The notes beneath the pieces were generated by a model. That model had not been told where the DNA came from. It was given only the letters and a program-made list of their open reading frames with translations, and made no database searches. A stretch of DNA of 38,211 nt, taken from contig NZ_JAAFKF010000030.1 in the NCBI RefSeq assembly GCF_013299175.1, positions 1 to 38,211 of the forward strand, given 5' to 3'. Each line of letters starts with the position of its first letter. The first letter of the stretch is position 1. Shown in pieces: positions 1-8,364 of the stretch. This stretch comes from Sphaerotilus sp. GTDB lineage: Bacteria > Pseudomonadota > Gammaproteobacteria > Burkholderiales > Burkholderiaceae_C. A program made the position numbers and the translations under genes.

Positions 1-331
1 CGTCGGACAGCGCCAGCGTGAAATGCCCCTGCGGCGGGAACACCTGCAGCGTGTCGCCGGGCTGCAGCCGCTCGTTCGCCCAGGTCGAGAACACGCCGCC
101 CGGCACCTTGCGCACCCCCACGCGCAGCAGGCCGTCGTCCAGCCCCGCGCAGATCGAATACGAGCGGCGCAGGTCCACACCGTCGATGTCGCCACGCAGC
201 GTCAGGTACTGGCCGGGTTGGAAACGGAAGGTCTCGCGCAGGTCGTCCGGCACGTCAAAGGAAACCAGCACGGCCTCCTCGGTGTCGGGTTGCACGGCGC
301 GCACGCGCAGCGGATGGAAATGCAGGCTCAT
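1..331 (-). CDS. paaE: PaaE, phenylacetyl-CoA epoxidase reductase subunit (3' part missing)
   Basis: PaaE passes electrons from NADPH through FAD and a 2Fe-2S centre to the PaaABC(D) ring-1,2-epoxidase. Only the first 110 residues are in the window, because the gene runs off the left edge. What is visible is the start of the ferredoxin-reductase-like flavin domain, with the RRSYSIC flavin-binding stretch and a GVRKVPGGVFSTW segment typical of PaaE. The C-terminal plant-type ferredoxin domain lies outside. The start is the ATG at 331, 22 bases after the paaD stop, with only a weak ribosome-binding site. It is the last visible gene of the paaGIKABCDE operon. Identity rests on this motif and on gene order. 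Confidence 0.9.
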   Translation of the reverse strand, partial: MSLHFHPLRVRAVQPDTEEAVLVSFDVPDDLRETFRFQPGQYLTLRGDIDGVDLRRSYSICAGLDDGLLRVGVRKVPGGVFSTWANERLQPGDTLQVFPPQGHFTLALSD

Positions 332-353
332 GGCGATCTCGTGTCGTGCCGGT

Positions 354-866
354 TCAGATCGGCTTGAAATGTTCGAATGGCTCGCGGCAGCTCAGACAGC
401 GCCACAGCGCCTTGCACGCGGTCGAGCCGAAGGCGGACAGGCGCTCGGTCTGCGCACTGCCGCAGCGCGGGCAGGCGATCGACGCGACCGGCGCGGCGCG
501 GCGCACCAGCCGGATCGGCACCGAGGCACCGGCTTCGACAGGTCCAGGCGGGGCGATGCCGTATTCACGCAGCTTGCGGCGGCCGTCGGCGCTGATCCAG
601 TCGGTGGTCCAGGCCGGGGCGCGTTGCAGCGATATGCGCACCGGGCCAAGACCAGCGGCGACCAGCGCGGCCGTGGCGTCCTGCTCGATCTGCTCGGTGG
701 CGGGGCAGCCGGAGTACGTCGGCGTCAGCACCACCTCCAGCGCACCATCGTCACCCCGCCGCACGTCGCGCACGATGCCGAGGTCGCACAGCGAGATCGC
801 TGGCACCTCCGGATCGGGCACCTCGTGCAGCACGGCCCAGGCGCGCTCGATGTCGGTGTTCACCAC
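354..866 (-). CDS. paaD: PaaD, phenylacetyl-CoA epoxidase accessory protein
   Basis: PaaD belongs to the MIP18/DUF59 (SufT-like) family and is thought to help mature the metal centres of the phenylacetyl-CoA epoxidase. The protein is 170 residues. The N-terminal half carries the DUF59 fold with the DPEVPAISLCDLGIV and TYSGCPA motifs. The C-terminal half carries a four-cysteine zinc-ribbon pattern (CPRC near residue 135 and CLSC near residue 160), typical of PaaD. Two tandem GTG codons begin the frame at 866 and 863. The second forms a GTGA overlap with the paaC stop and may be the true start. Tight coupling to paaC and paaE fits translation as one epoxidase operon. Confidence 0.93.
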   Translation of the reverse strand: MVNTDIERAWAVLHEVPDPEVPAISLCDLGIVRDVRRGDDGALEVVLTPTYSGCPATEQIEQDATAALVAAGLGPVRISLQRAPAWTTDWISADGRRKLREYGIAPPGPVEAGASVPIRLVRRAAPVASIACPRCGSAQTERLSAFGSTACKALWRCLSCREPFEHFKPI

Positions 867-1648
867 ACGCCTCCGGGGAAGGTGCGCTGCAGGGTCTGCA
901 AGTCGGCGAGCAGGAAGCCCATGTGCTCGCTGTGAACCCCGCGCTTGCCGGTACTCAGGAAGGCGGACGGCTTGGGCAGCGTCAACCCGGCTTCGGTCAT
1001 CAGCGGGTGCATCGCCACCTGCCAGTCGTCGCGCAGGTCAGACCAACGCGGCCCGAGGCCCGACGCAGCCGCGGCCTCGTCGATCGCGTCGGTGTCGAAC
1101 AGCTCCGCGCTGTACCGCCACAGCGTGTCCACGGCGGTGGCCATGCGGCGGGTGGATTCCTCGGTGCCATCGCCCAGGCGCACGACCCAATCGCCCGCGT
1201 GCTGCTCGTGGTAGCGCGCTTCCTTGACCGCCTTGCCCGCGATGGCGGCCAGCTCGGCGTCGCTCGAATCCGCCAGCCGCGTCCACATCAACCGCAGGAA
1301 GGTTGCCACCATCGCGTTGCGCAGCACCGTGAAGGCGAAGTCGCCGCGGGGCAGCTCGACCAGCGTCGGGTTCAGGTAATCCCGCTCGTCGCGCAGGAAC
1401 GCGAGCTGGTCCTCGTCGAACAGCGGCGCACCGGCCGCGGCGCCGACCTGCCCGGCGCGGGTCAGCAGTGCCCGCGACTGGCCGATCAGGTCGAGCGCCA
1501 TGTTGGTCAGCGCGATGTCCTCTTCGAGGATCGGCGCATGGCCGGACCACTCGCCCAGGCGCTGGGCGTGGATCAGGCAGAGGTCGCCCAGGCGCAGCAG
1601 GTACTGCACCGCCGGGTCGCGGCTTGGCTGGATGGAAGGTGTGCTCAT
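860..1648 (-). CDS. paaC: PaaC, phenylacetyl-CoA epoxidase structural subunit
   Basis: PaaC is the ferritin-like, catalytically silent partner of PaaA in the phenylacetyl-CoA 1,2-epoxidase. The 262-residue protein has the all-helical pattern of the family, with the ILEEDIALTNMALDLIGQ helix near residue 35 and KEARYHEQHAGDW around residue 140. The frame is open further upstream, but the ATG at 1648 gives the usual length (about 250 residues) and a start just after the paaB stop, so it was chosen. The 3' end overlaps the start of paaD by a few bases. It belongs to the paaABCDE block. Confidence 0.94.
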   Translation of the reverse strand: MSTPSIQPSRDPAVQYLLRLGDLCLIHAQRLGEWSGHAPILEEDIALTNMALDLIGQSRALLTRAGQVGAAAGAPLFDEDQLAFLRDERDYLNPTLVELPRGDFAFTVLRNAMVATFLRLMWTRLADSSDAELAAIAGKAVKEARYHEQHAGDWVVRLGDGTEESTRRMATAVDTLWRYSAELFDTDAIDEAAAASGLGPRWSDLRDDWQVAMHPLMTEAGLTLPKPSAFLSTGKRGVHSEHMGFLLADLQTLQRTFPGGVW

Positions 1649-1664
1649 CTCGTGCAGCCCTTGC

Positions 1665-1979
1665 TCACATGTGGTCCACGGACTCGGGCAGCACGTAGAA
1701 GGTCGGGTGCCGGTACACCTTGTCCTCCATCGGGTCGAAGTACATGTCCTTGTCGCCGGGGTCGCTGGCGGTGATCTGGTCCGAGGGCACGACCCAGACG
1801 CTGCAGCCTTCCTGCCGGCGGGTGTAGACCTCGCGGGCGAGCTGGATCGCCATCTTCGCGTCCGGGGCGTGCAGGCTACCGCAGTGCTTGTGGTCCAGGC
1901 CCGCCTTGCTGCGGACAAAGACTTCCCACAAGGGCCATTCGTTCTGGGTGCTGTTCTGCGTGCTGTTCGGGGTGCTCAT
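1665..1979 (-). CDS. paaB: PaaB, phenylacetyl-CoA epoxidase small subunit
   Basis: PaaB is the small subunit that bridges PaaAC heterodimers in the epoxidase complex. The 104-residue product has the conserved [24 protein letters not shown] start and the [14 protein letters not shown] end of the family. The first dozen residues contain a short NSTQNSTQN repeat not expected to matter for function. The ATG at 1979 forms an ATGA overlap with the paaA stop codon, which decides the start against a longer open frame. Length agrees with the family (about 95 residues). The flanking genes are paaA and paaC. Confidence 0.95.
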   Translation of the reverse strand: MSTPNSTQNSTQNEWPLWEVFVRSKAGLDHKHCGSLHAPDAKMAIQLAREVYTRRQEGCSVWVVPSDQITASDPGDKDMYFDPMEDKVYRHPTFYVLPESVDHM

Positions 1980-2989
1980 GCGGATGCCTTCATCGGTTCG
2001 GTTTGCTTGCGGGCATGGGCGAGTGCGGCCTCGCGGACCCAGGCGCCGTCTTCCCACGCCTTGACGCGCATGCCCAGCCGTTCCCGGTTGCACGGCCCGT
2101 CGCCCGCGATCACGCGCCAGAACTCGCTCCAGTCGATCGTCCCGAAGTCGTGGCAACCGCGCTCGGCGTTCCACTTCAGGTCCGAGTCCGGCAGCGTCAC
2201 GCCCAGCAACTCGGCCTGCGGCACGGTCGCGTCGATGAACTTCTGGCGCAGATCGTCATTCGAGAACCGCTTGATGCCCCAGCGCATCGACTGCGCCGAG
2301 TTCGGCGACTGGTCATCCGGCGGCCCGAACATCATGATCGACGGCCACCACCAGCGGTTCACCGCGTCCTGCACCATCGCCTTCTGCGCGTCGGTGCCCT
2401 GCTGCATCATCGTCAGCAGGCTGTCGTAGCCCTGCCGCTGGTGAAAACTCTCCTCGCGGCAGATCCGCACCATCGCCCGCGCATACGGCGCGTAGCTGCA
2501 GCGGCAGATCGGCACCTGGTTCATGATCGCCGCGCCGTCCACCAGCCAGCCGACCACGCCGATGTCCGCCCAGGTCAGCGTCGGGTAGTTGAAGATCGAG
2601 CTGTACTTGGCCTTGCCCGAGTGCAGCGCGTCGAACAACTGGTCGCGGCTCGTGCCCAGCGTCTCGGCGGCGGCGTAGAGGTACAGCCCGTGACCGCCCT
2701 CGTCCTGCACCTTGGCCATCAGGATCGCCTTGCGCTTCAGGGTCGGCGCACGGGTGATCCAGTTGCCTTCGGGGAGCATGCCGACGATCTCGCTGTGCGC
2801 GTGCTGGCTGATCTGGCGCACGAGCGTCTTGCGGTAGTGCTCGGGCATCCAGTCCTTGGCCTCGATGAAGGCGCCGTCGTCGATGCGGGCGTCGAAGCGC
2901 GCTTCGAGCTGCTGCTCCTCGACCGAACGCACCGCCTTCAGCGCCGTGCCGGCCTCGCGGGCCATCGTGTCCATTGCTTGGGTGTACAT
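1976..2989 (-). CDS. paaA: PaaA, phenylacetyl-CoA epoxidase catalytic subunit
   Basis: PaaA is the di-iron monooxygenase subunit that converts phenylacetyl-CoA to the 1,2-epoxide using oxygen. The 337-residue protein shows the ferritin-like carboxylate ligand motifs: [13 protein letters not shown] near residue 93 and [15 protein letters not shown] near residue 175 (an EExxH pair). Length matches the family (about 310-335). The start is the ATG at 2989, preceded by an AAAGGA-type ribosome-binding site. It lies 30 bases after paaK and overlaps paaB by four bases. This is the key enzyme of the operon, and its sequence leaves little doubt. Confidence 0.96.
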   Translation of the reverse strand: MYTQAMDTMAREAGTALKAVRSVEEQQLEARFDARIDDGAFIEAKDWMPEHYRKTLVRQISQHAHSEIVGMLPEGNWITRAPTLKRKAILMAKVQDEGGHGLYLYAAAETLGTSRDQLFDALHSGKAKYSSIFNYPTLTWADIGVVGWLVDGAAIMNQVPICRCSYAPYARAMVRICREESFHQRQGYDSLLTMMQQGTDAQKAMVQDAVNRWWWPSIMMFGPPDDQSPNSAQSMRWGIKRFSNDDLRQKFIDATVPQAELLGVTLPDSDLKWNAERGCHDFGTIDWSEFWRVIAGDGPCNRERLGMRVKAWEDGAWVREAALAHARKQTEPMKASA

Positions 2990-3019
2990 GGGAAATCCTT
3001 TCAGCGCACTCGGCGCCGT

Positions 3020-4333
3020 TCAGCGTTTGCGCTGGTCGATGACGCGGCGGGCCTTGCCGACCAGCGTGCGCTCGATCGAATCGGTGGGCAGCACCTCGAC
3101 CCGCGTCGAGATCCCCACCAGCGTCTTGATCCTGTGGCCCACCCAATCGGTGACCGCCTGGTGTTCGGCAGCAGACAGCACCACGCCGGGCTGCAGCTCG
3201 CAGCGCACGCCCACCTGATCCAGCGCGCCCTCGCGGCTGACAAGGATCTGGTACTGCCCCGAGAGCTGCGGATGCGCCAGCACGATCTCCTCGATCTGCG
3301 TCGGGAAGACGTTGACGCCGCGGATGATCAGCATGTCGTCGCTGCGGCCGACGATCTTGCCGATGCGGCGGAACGCGCGCGACGTGGGCGGCAGCAGGCG
3401 GGTCAGGTCGCGGGTGCGGTAGCGGATGACCGGCAGGGCTTCCTTGGTCAGCGTGGTGAACACGAGTTCGCCCTCCGAGCCGTCGGGCAGCACCTCGCCC
3501 GTCTCCGGGTCGATGATCTCGGGATGGAAATGGTCCTCCCAGATCACCGGCCCGTCCTTGGACTCGATGCACTCGCTCGCCACGCCCGGTCCCATCACCT
3601 CGGACAGCCCGTAGATGTCCACCGCGTCGATGCCGGCCTTGCCCTCGATCTCGCGGCGCATGGCTTCGGTCCACGGCTCCGCGCCGAAGATCCCGACCTT
3701 GATCGACATCTCGCGCGGGTCCATCCCCTGGCGCATGAACTCCTCGACGATCACCTGCATGTAGCTTGGCGTGACCATGATGATGTCGGGGCGGAAATCG
3801 GTGATGAGCTGCACCTGCTTCTCGGTCTGGCCGCCGGACATCGGGATCACGGTGCAGCCGAGCCGCTCGGCGCCGTAGTGCGCGCCGAGGCCGCCGGTGA
3901 ACAGGCCGTAGCCGTAGGCCACATGCACGGTGTCACCCGCCCGGCCACCCGCCGCCCGGATCGACCGCGCCACCAGATCGGCCCAGCGGTCGATGTCGCC
4001 CTTCGTGTAGCCGACAACGGTGGGTTTGCCCGTCGTGCCCGATGACGCATGGATACGCGCCACCTGTGTCCGCGGCACGGCGAAGAGGCCGAACGGGTAG
4101 TTGTCGCGCAGATCCTTCTTGGTGGTGAAGGGAAACTTGGCGAGGTCGGCCAGCGTCTTCAGGTCGCTCGGATGCACGCCTTTTGCGTCGAACGCGGCGC
4201 GGTAGTGCGGCACGTTGTCGTAGGCGTGCTGCAGCGTCCAGCGCAGGCGGTCGAGCTGCAGCGCGGTCACTTCGTCGCGGCTGGCGGTTTCGATGGGTTC
4301 CAGCTCACCGGGAGCGGGTTGGCGAACGGGCAT
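3020..4333 (-). CDS. paaK: PaaK, phenylacetate-CoA ligase
   Basis: PaaK activates phenylacetate with ATP and coenzyme A, giving phenylacetyl-CoA, the inducer and substrate of the pathway. The 437-residue protein is a member of the ANL adenylate-forming family. It carries the phosphate-binding motif SSGTTGKPTVVGYT near residue 95, the DIYGLSEVMGPGVA motif around residue 240 and the hinge YRTRDLTRL near 300. The C-terminal lid has IGRSDDMLIIRGVNVFPTQIE in its family form. Length is standard (430-440). The ATG at 4333 was taken. It sits between paaI and paaA on the minus strand and is co-transcribed with them. Confidence 0.96.
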   Translation of the reverse strand: MPVRQPAPGELEPIETASRDEVTALQLDRLRWTLQHAYDNVPHYRAAFDAKGVHPSDLKTLADLAKFPFTTKKDLRDNYPFGLFAVPRTQVARIHASSGTTGKPTVVGYTKGDIDRWADLVARSIRAAGGRAGDTVHVAYGYGLFTGGLGAHYGAERLGCTVIPMSGGQTEKQVQLITDFRPDIIMVTPSYMQVIVEEFMRQGMDPREMSIKVGIFGAEPWTEAMRREIEGKAGIDAVDIYGLSEVMGPGVASECIESKDGPVIWEDHFHPEIIDPETGEVLPDGSEGELVFTTLTKEALPVIRYRTRDLTRLLPPTSRAFRRIGKIVGRSDDMLIIRGVNVFPTQIEEIVLAHPQLSGQYQILVSREGALDQVGVRCELQPGVVLSAAEHQAVTDWVGHRIKTLVGISTRVEVLPTDSIERTLVGKARRVIDQRKR

Positions 4334-4359
4334 GGGGATGTCTCCTTGTTCTCAGGCTC

Positions 4360-4797
4360 TCAGGCGGTCGGCGGCACGGTCGGCCGGCCCTTCATGCGGT
4401 ACGAACGGCCGCGGAACACCGCGATCCGCTCGCCGCGCTGGTTGGTCACGGCCACGTCGTACACACCCGTGCGCCCGGCCAGCGAAACCTCCTCGGCCAC
4501 GGCGGTGAGCACGTCGCCCTCGCGCCCCGGCGCCACGAAGTCCACCGACAGCCCCGAGGCCACGGTCAGTTCGTTGTAGGAGTTGCAGGCGTAGGCGAAA
4601 GCCGAATCCGCCAGCGTCGTGATCAACCCGCCGTGGCAGATGGCGAAGCCGTTGAGCATGTCGGGGCGCACGGTCATCGTCATCGTGGCGCGGCCGGGGG
4701 CGATGTGCGTGACGCGGATGCCGAGCGACTGGCAGGCCCGGTCGTTGGCCATCATCCCGGTGGCGACGAAATCGGCGGTGTCTTGGGGCGTCGTCAT
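4360..4797 (-). CDS. paaI: PaaI, hydroxyphenylacetyl-CoA thioesterase
   Basis: PaaI is a hotdog-fold thioesterase that releases CoA from ring-hydroxylated phenylacetyl-CoA, acting as a safety valve when the pathway stalls. The 145-residue protein shows the conserved NGFAICHGGLITTLADSAFA segment near residue 50, which holds the glycine pair and the catalytic aspartate of the PaaI family, and FVAPGREGDVL later. The ATG at 4797 lies 10 bases after the paaG stop, which fixes the start against a longer open frame. It is the second gene of the operon. Confidence 0.94.
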   Translation of the reverse strand: MTTPQDTADFVATGMMANDRACQSLGIRVTHIAPGRATMTMTVRPDMLNGFAICHGGLITTLADSAFAYACNSYNELTVASGLSVDFVAPGREGDVLTAVAEEVSLAGRTGVYDVAVTNQRGERIAVFRGRSYRMKGRPTVPPTA

Positions 4798-4807
4798 GGC
4801 AGTGTCT

Positions 4808-5611
4808 TCAACGGTCGGTGAAGCTCGGGGCGCGTTTCGCCATGAACGCGGCCACGCCTTCCTGGTAGTCGTGTGCAGCGCCGAAATGGCGTTGCAGCGT
4901 GCATTCGGCGTCGAGCGCCTGAGGCAGGTCCATCCCTTGCGCGGCGTCCATCGCCTGCCGCGTGGCGACCAGCGCGGCGGTCGGCATCGCGGCGAGTTTC
5001 TGCGCCAGCGCCTGCGCGTCGGCCTGCAGCGCGGCATCGTCCACGCAGCGCCAGATCAGCCCGATCCGCTCGGCTTCCGCCGCCGGCAGCTTGTCGCCCA
5101 GCAGCGCCAGCCCGAGCGCCTGCGCCCGCCCGACCAGCCTTGGCAGCAACCACGTCCCCGCCGTATCCGGCACCAGACCGATCTTGGTGAACGCCTGGAT
5201 GAAGCTCGCCGAGCGCCCCGCCAGCACGAGGTCGCACGCCAGTGCCAGATTCGCCCCCGCCCCCGCCGCCACGCCGTTGACTGCCGCGACCACGGGCACC
5301 GGCATCGACCGCAGCCGCAACACCAGCGGGCGGTAATAGTGTTCGATGACGTGGCCCAGATCCTTCGGTGGCGCCCCCGGTGTCAAGTCCGGCGCGACCA
5401 CCGGGTCCGACAGATCCTGCCCCGAGCAGAACGCCCGCCCCGCCCCCGTCAACACCACGCAGCGCACGCTGGTGTCCGCCGCCGCATCGTCCAGCGCGGT
5501 GAACAGCGCCCGGTGCAGCCCGGTGGTGAAGCTGTTGAGCGCCGCAGGACGGTTGAGCGTCAGCGTGAGCACCGCGCCTTCGCGGACCTGTAGCAACAAT
5601 GGTTCAGACAC
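4808..5611 (-). CDS. paaG: PaaG, 1,2-epoxyphenylacetyl-CoA isomerase
   Basis: PaaG isomerises the ring 1,2-epoxide to the seven-membered oxepin-CoA. It is a crotonase-fold protein of 267 residues with the oxyanion-hole segments GAGRAFCSGQDLSD (near 57) and AVNGVAAGAGANLALACD (near 112). The IGLVPDTAGTWLLPRLVG segment near 145, with the aspartate typical of PaaG, separates it from PaaF-type hydratases. The start is a GTG at 5611, supported by an AGGAG ribosome-binding site six bases upstream. It is the first gene of the operon, so the promoter should lie in 5612-5708. Assignment as PaaG rather than a generic hydratase relies on the motif and context. Confidence 0.92.
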   Translation of the reverse strand: MSEPLLLQVREGAVLTLTLNRPAALNSFTTGLHRALFTALDDAAADTSVRCVVLTGAGRAFCSGQDLSDPVVAPDLTPGAPPKDLGHVIEHYYRPLVLRLRSMPVPVVAAVNGVAAGAGANLALACDLVLAGRSASFIQAFTKIGLVPDTAGTWLLPRLVGRAQALGLALLGDKLPAAEAERIGLIWRCVDDAALQADAQALAQKLAAMPTAALVATRQAMDAAQGMDLPQALDAECTLQRHFGAAHDYQEGVAAFMAKRAPSFTDR

Positions 5612-5651
5612 GGGTAACTCCTGGAAATGCTGGATTGCCTTGATTGATCGA

Positions 5652-5661
5652 CCGTTCGGTA
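5652..5661. promoter_or_regulatory. Candidate operator palindrome between paaG and paaY
   Basis: The 97-base gap between divergent paaG and paaY contains ACCGTTCGGT, an inverted repeat of ACCG/CGGT arms around TT. It sits between a possible -35 (TTGATT, 5641-5646) and an AT-rich stretch (AGAATAAATT, about 5664-5673) that could hold the -10 of paaY. The form resembles operators of TetR-type regulators, and betaproteobacterial paa genes are often controlled by the TetR repressor PaaR. No regulator gene is in the window, so the link to PaaR is inference. Confidence 0.45.
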
Positions 5662-5708
5662 GAGAATAAATTGAATCCCTACGCTCTGCAACTCAGGAAA
5701 TCCCCACC

Positions 5709-6311
5709 ATGCCCTGCTACAGCCTCGAAGGCGTCACGCCCGTCGTCCACCCCAGCGCCTACGTCCACCCCACCGCCGTGCTGATCGGCGACGTGATCGT
5801 CGGCCCCGACTGTTACATCGGCCCGTGCGCGAGCCTGCGCGGGGATTTCGGGCGCATCGTGCTGCACCGGGGCGTGAACGTGCAGGACACCTGCGTCATC
5901 CACGGCTTCCCGAACCAGGACACCCTCGTCGAGGAGAACGGCCACATCGGGCACGGCGCGGTGCTGCACAGTTGCACGGTGCGGCGGGACGCGCTGGTCG
6001 GCATGAACGCCGTGGTGATGGACGAGGCGGAGGTGGGCGAGGCGGCGATCGTGGCGGCCTGCGCGTTCGTGCCGGCGGGCAAGAAGGTGGCGCCACGCAC
6101 GCTGGTGGTTGGCTCGCCGGCCCGCAAGCTGCGGGATCTGACGGACGAGGAGGTGGCGTGGAAGCTCGAAGGCACGCGCACCTACCAGGAACTGGCGCGG
6201 CGCTGCATGGCGTCGATGGTGGAGGTGGCGCCGCTGACCGAGATCGATGCGGATCGGCCACGGCTGCAGGGGTCGGTGGTGCAGTCGCTGATCGCCACGA
6301 AGCGGGGCTGA
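5709..6311 (+). CDS. paaY: PaaY, gamma-carbonic-anhydrase-like thioesterase of phenylacetate degradation
   Basis: PaaY is a left-handed beta-helix protein that hydrolyses dead-end CoA esters formed from the phenylacetate pathway. The 200-residue protein shows hexapeptide repeats (for example VHPSAYVHPTAVLIGDVIVG) and the metal-binding histidines of the gamma-carbonic anhydrase fold (VIHGF near 63, GHIGHGAVLHSC near 80). The C-terminal extension (LARRCMASMVEVAPLTEIDADRP type) is characteristic of PaaY rather than of generic carbonic anhydrases. The ATG at 5709 follows an AGGAAA-type site. It is divergent from the paa operon and convergent with the yitT-like gene. Confidence 0.92.
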   Translation: MPCYSLEGVTPVVHPSAYVHPTAVLIGDVIVGPDCYIGPCASLRGDFGRIVLHRGVNVQDTCVIHGFPNQDTLVEENGHIGHGAVLHSCTVRRDALVGMNAVVMDEAEVGEAAIVAACAFVPAGKKVAPRTLVVGSPARKLRDLTDEEVAWKLEGTRTYQELARRCMASMVEVAPLTEIDADRPRLQGSVVQSLIATKRG

Positions 6312-6337
6312 TCTGTCCCGCGGTCGATCACGCCGGT

Positions 6338-6994
6338 TCACCGCGCCACGTAGCGCCCCGGCCGGTGGTTCATCGCCAGCACCAGATTCAGCGTCAACGC
6401 CCCCAGCACCGACAGCCCCACCTGCACCAGCGGCACGATGAACAACGACGCCAGCACGATGCCGCAGTCGATCGTCATCTGCACCTTGCCTGCGCGCCAG
6501 CCCTTGCGCTCCTGCAGCAGCATGGCCACCACGCCAATCCCGCCGATGCTCGCCCGGTGGCGGAACAGGATCAGCATCCCCGTGCCGATCAGCAGCCCCC
6601 CGGCCATGGCGGCGAACAGCGGGTGCAGCGTCCCGAACGTCAGTACCCGCGGCAACAGCTCCACCTCGGTCGCCATCAGCGCCACGGCGGTGAAGGTTTT
6701 CAGCGTGAACGCGTGGCCCATGTGCCGCCACGCCAGCCAGTAGAACGGCAGGTTGATGAGGAACAGCGCCAGCCCGAAGTTGACGTGGCTGGCGTAGTGG
6801 ACCAGGAAGGCGATGCCGGTGGTGCCGCCCGCCACCATCGACGCCTGCCGGAACATCGCCACACCGAGCGTGACCAGCACCGTGCCGCTGAGCAGCGCGA
6901 TGGCGTCTTCCAGCACGGAGTGGCCGGCGATGACGTGGCCCGCCTTGTCCAAGGGAGCCGAGGAATTCGAGCGGTTCGGGCGGTCCGTGCTCAT
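6338..6994 (-). CDS. YitT family membrane protein
   Basis: This is a 218-residue polytopic membrane protein of the YitT/DUF161 family, whose molecular function is unknown. After a hydrophilic N-terminus of about 25 residues there are five or six hydrophobic segments, including ALLSGTVLVTLGVAMF near 33. The GGTTGIAFLVHY and SIGGIGVVAMLLQ motifs are typical of the family. The ATG at 6994 overlaps the stop of the upstream response-regulator gene (ATGA). The overlap suggests it is the last gene of the glutamate/aspartate operon, although the frame stays open upstream. A role in amino acid transport is only a guess from position. Confidence 0.82.
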   Translation of the reverse strand: MSTDRPNRSNSSAPLDKAGHVIAGHSVLEDAIALLSGTVLVTLGVAMFRQASMVAGGTTGIAFLVHYASHVNFGLALFLINLPFYWLAWRHMGHAFTLKTFTAVALMATEVELLPRVLTFGTLHPLFAAMAGGLLIGTGMLILFRHRASIGGIGVVAMLLQERKGWRAGKVQMTIDCGIVLASLFIVPLVQVGLSVLGALTLNLVLAMNHRPGRYVAR

Positions 6995-8364
6995 TCGCCT
7001 TGCAGCCGGTACTTGCGGATCTTGTCGTTCAGCGTCGTCTTGGGCACCCGCAGCTCCTTGGCGGTGCGCGCGATGTTGCCCTCCTGGCGCCGCAGCTCGG
7101 CGGCGATCAGACTGCGCTCGAAGCTGTCCACCGAGTCCGCCAGCGACAGCCCTTCCTCGGCCTCGCTGCCCGGCTCGGGCGCCGGCCCCGGCCCGAGGAT
7201 GTCCTTGCGCACGCCCAGCACGATGCAGTCGGCCGCGTTGCGCAGCTCCCGCACGTTGCCGGGCCAGTGGTGGGCCATCAGGCGGTGCATCTGCTCGGTG
7301 GTGACTTGCGGCGGCGGGCGGTTGAAGCGACTGGTGGCTTGCAGCATGAAGTGCTCCAGCAGGACCGGGATGTCCTCGCGGCGTTCGCGCAGCGGTGGCA
7401 ACTCGATGGTGACGACGTTGAGCCGGTAGTACAGGTCGGCGCGGAACCCGCCTTGCTGCGACCGCGGCAGCAGATCGTCCTTGGTCGCGGCCACCACGCG
7501 CACATCCACCGGCAGCGGCTGGTTCGACCCCAGGCGCTCGATCTCGCGCTCCTGCAGTACCCGCAGCAGCTTGATCTGCATCGCCGTGGGCATGGTCTCC
7601 AGCTCGTCGAGGAACAGGGTGCCGCCGTTGGCGTATTCGATCTTGCCGATGCGCTTCTTCTGCGCGCCGGTGAAGGCGCCGACCTCGTGGCCGAACAGCT
7701 CGCTGTCGAGCAGCGTGTCGGGCACACCACCGCAGTTCAGCGCCACGTAGCTGCCCTCGCGCCGGCCGGAGTAGTCGTGCAGCGCGCGGGCCACCACCTC
7801 CTTGCCGGTGCCGGTCTCGCCCTGGATCAGCACGTCCACGGGGCTGTCCGCCACCTCCATCACCAGCCGGCGCACGCGCTGGATCTGCGGCGAGCGGCCG
7901 ATGAGCTTGCCCTCGATGCCGTCGCGCCGGGCCAGCACGCGGCGCAGCGTGGCGACTTCGAGCGTGAGGCTGCGCTTTTCCATCGCGCGGCGCACGATCT
8001 CGACCAGGATTTCCGGCGAAAACGGCTTGGGAATGAAGTCGTAGGCGCCGCTGCGCATGGCCTCCACCGCCAGCGTCACGTCGCCGTGGCCGGTGATCAT
8101 GATGACGGGCAGGTCCGGGTCCAGCGCGTGGCAGTGGCGCACCAGCGAGAGGCCGTCCGCCTTGGGCAGGCGCATGTCGGTGACCACGATGCCGGCGTAG
8201 CCCGGGGTGATGCGCGGGATCGCGTCCTCGGCGGAATCGACTGCTTCGACGGACAGACCGGCGAGCTGCAGCGCCTGGACGCAGCCGAGCTGCATGTGGA
8301 AATCGTCCTCGACGATGAGGACAGTGAGGGGCGCGGGTGCGCGGGAGGATGTCAGGGCGGTCAT
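6991..8364 (-). CDS. aauR: Sigma-54-dependent response regulator, AauR/DctD type
   Basis: This NtrC-family activator has 457 residues in three domains. The receiver (residues 13-130) has phosphoacceptor D63 and K113. The AAA+ domain (about 153-385) has Walker A GETGTGK at 182-188, the sigma-54 contact motif GAFTGA at 229-234 and the Walker B GGTLFLDELE. The C-terminal Fis-like helix-turn-helix ends in TAKELRVPKTTLNDKIRKY. It overlaps the kinase gene by four bases and follows gltJKL-type transporter genes. That is the arrangement of the AauS/AauR system that controls acidic amino acid uptake in Pseudomonas. The AauR name rests on context; DctD is the alternative. All catalytic and sigma-54 motifs appear intact. 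Confidence 0.85.
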   Translation of the reverse strand: MTALTSSRAPAPLTVLIVEDDFHMQLGCVQALQLAGLSVEAVDSAEDAIPRITPGYAGIVVTDMRLPKADGLSLVRHCHALDPDLPVIMITGHGDVTLAVEAMRSGAYDFIPKPFSPEILVEIVRRAMEKRSLTLEVATLRRVLARRDGIEGKLIGRSPQIQRVRRLVMEVADSPVDVLIQGETGTGKEVVARALHDYSGRREGSYVALNCGGVPDTLLDSELFGHEVGAFTGAQKKRIGKIEYANGGTLFLDELETMPTAMQIKLLRVLQEREIERLGSNQPLPVDVRVVAATKDDLLPRSQQGGFRADLYYRLNVVTIELPPLRERREDIPVLLEHFMLQATSRFNRPPPQVTTEQMHRLMAHHWPGNVRELRNAADCIVLGVRKDILGPGPAPEPGSEAEEGLSLADSVDSFERSLIAAELRRQEGNIARTAKELRVPKTTLNDKIRKYRLQGE

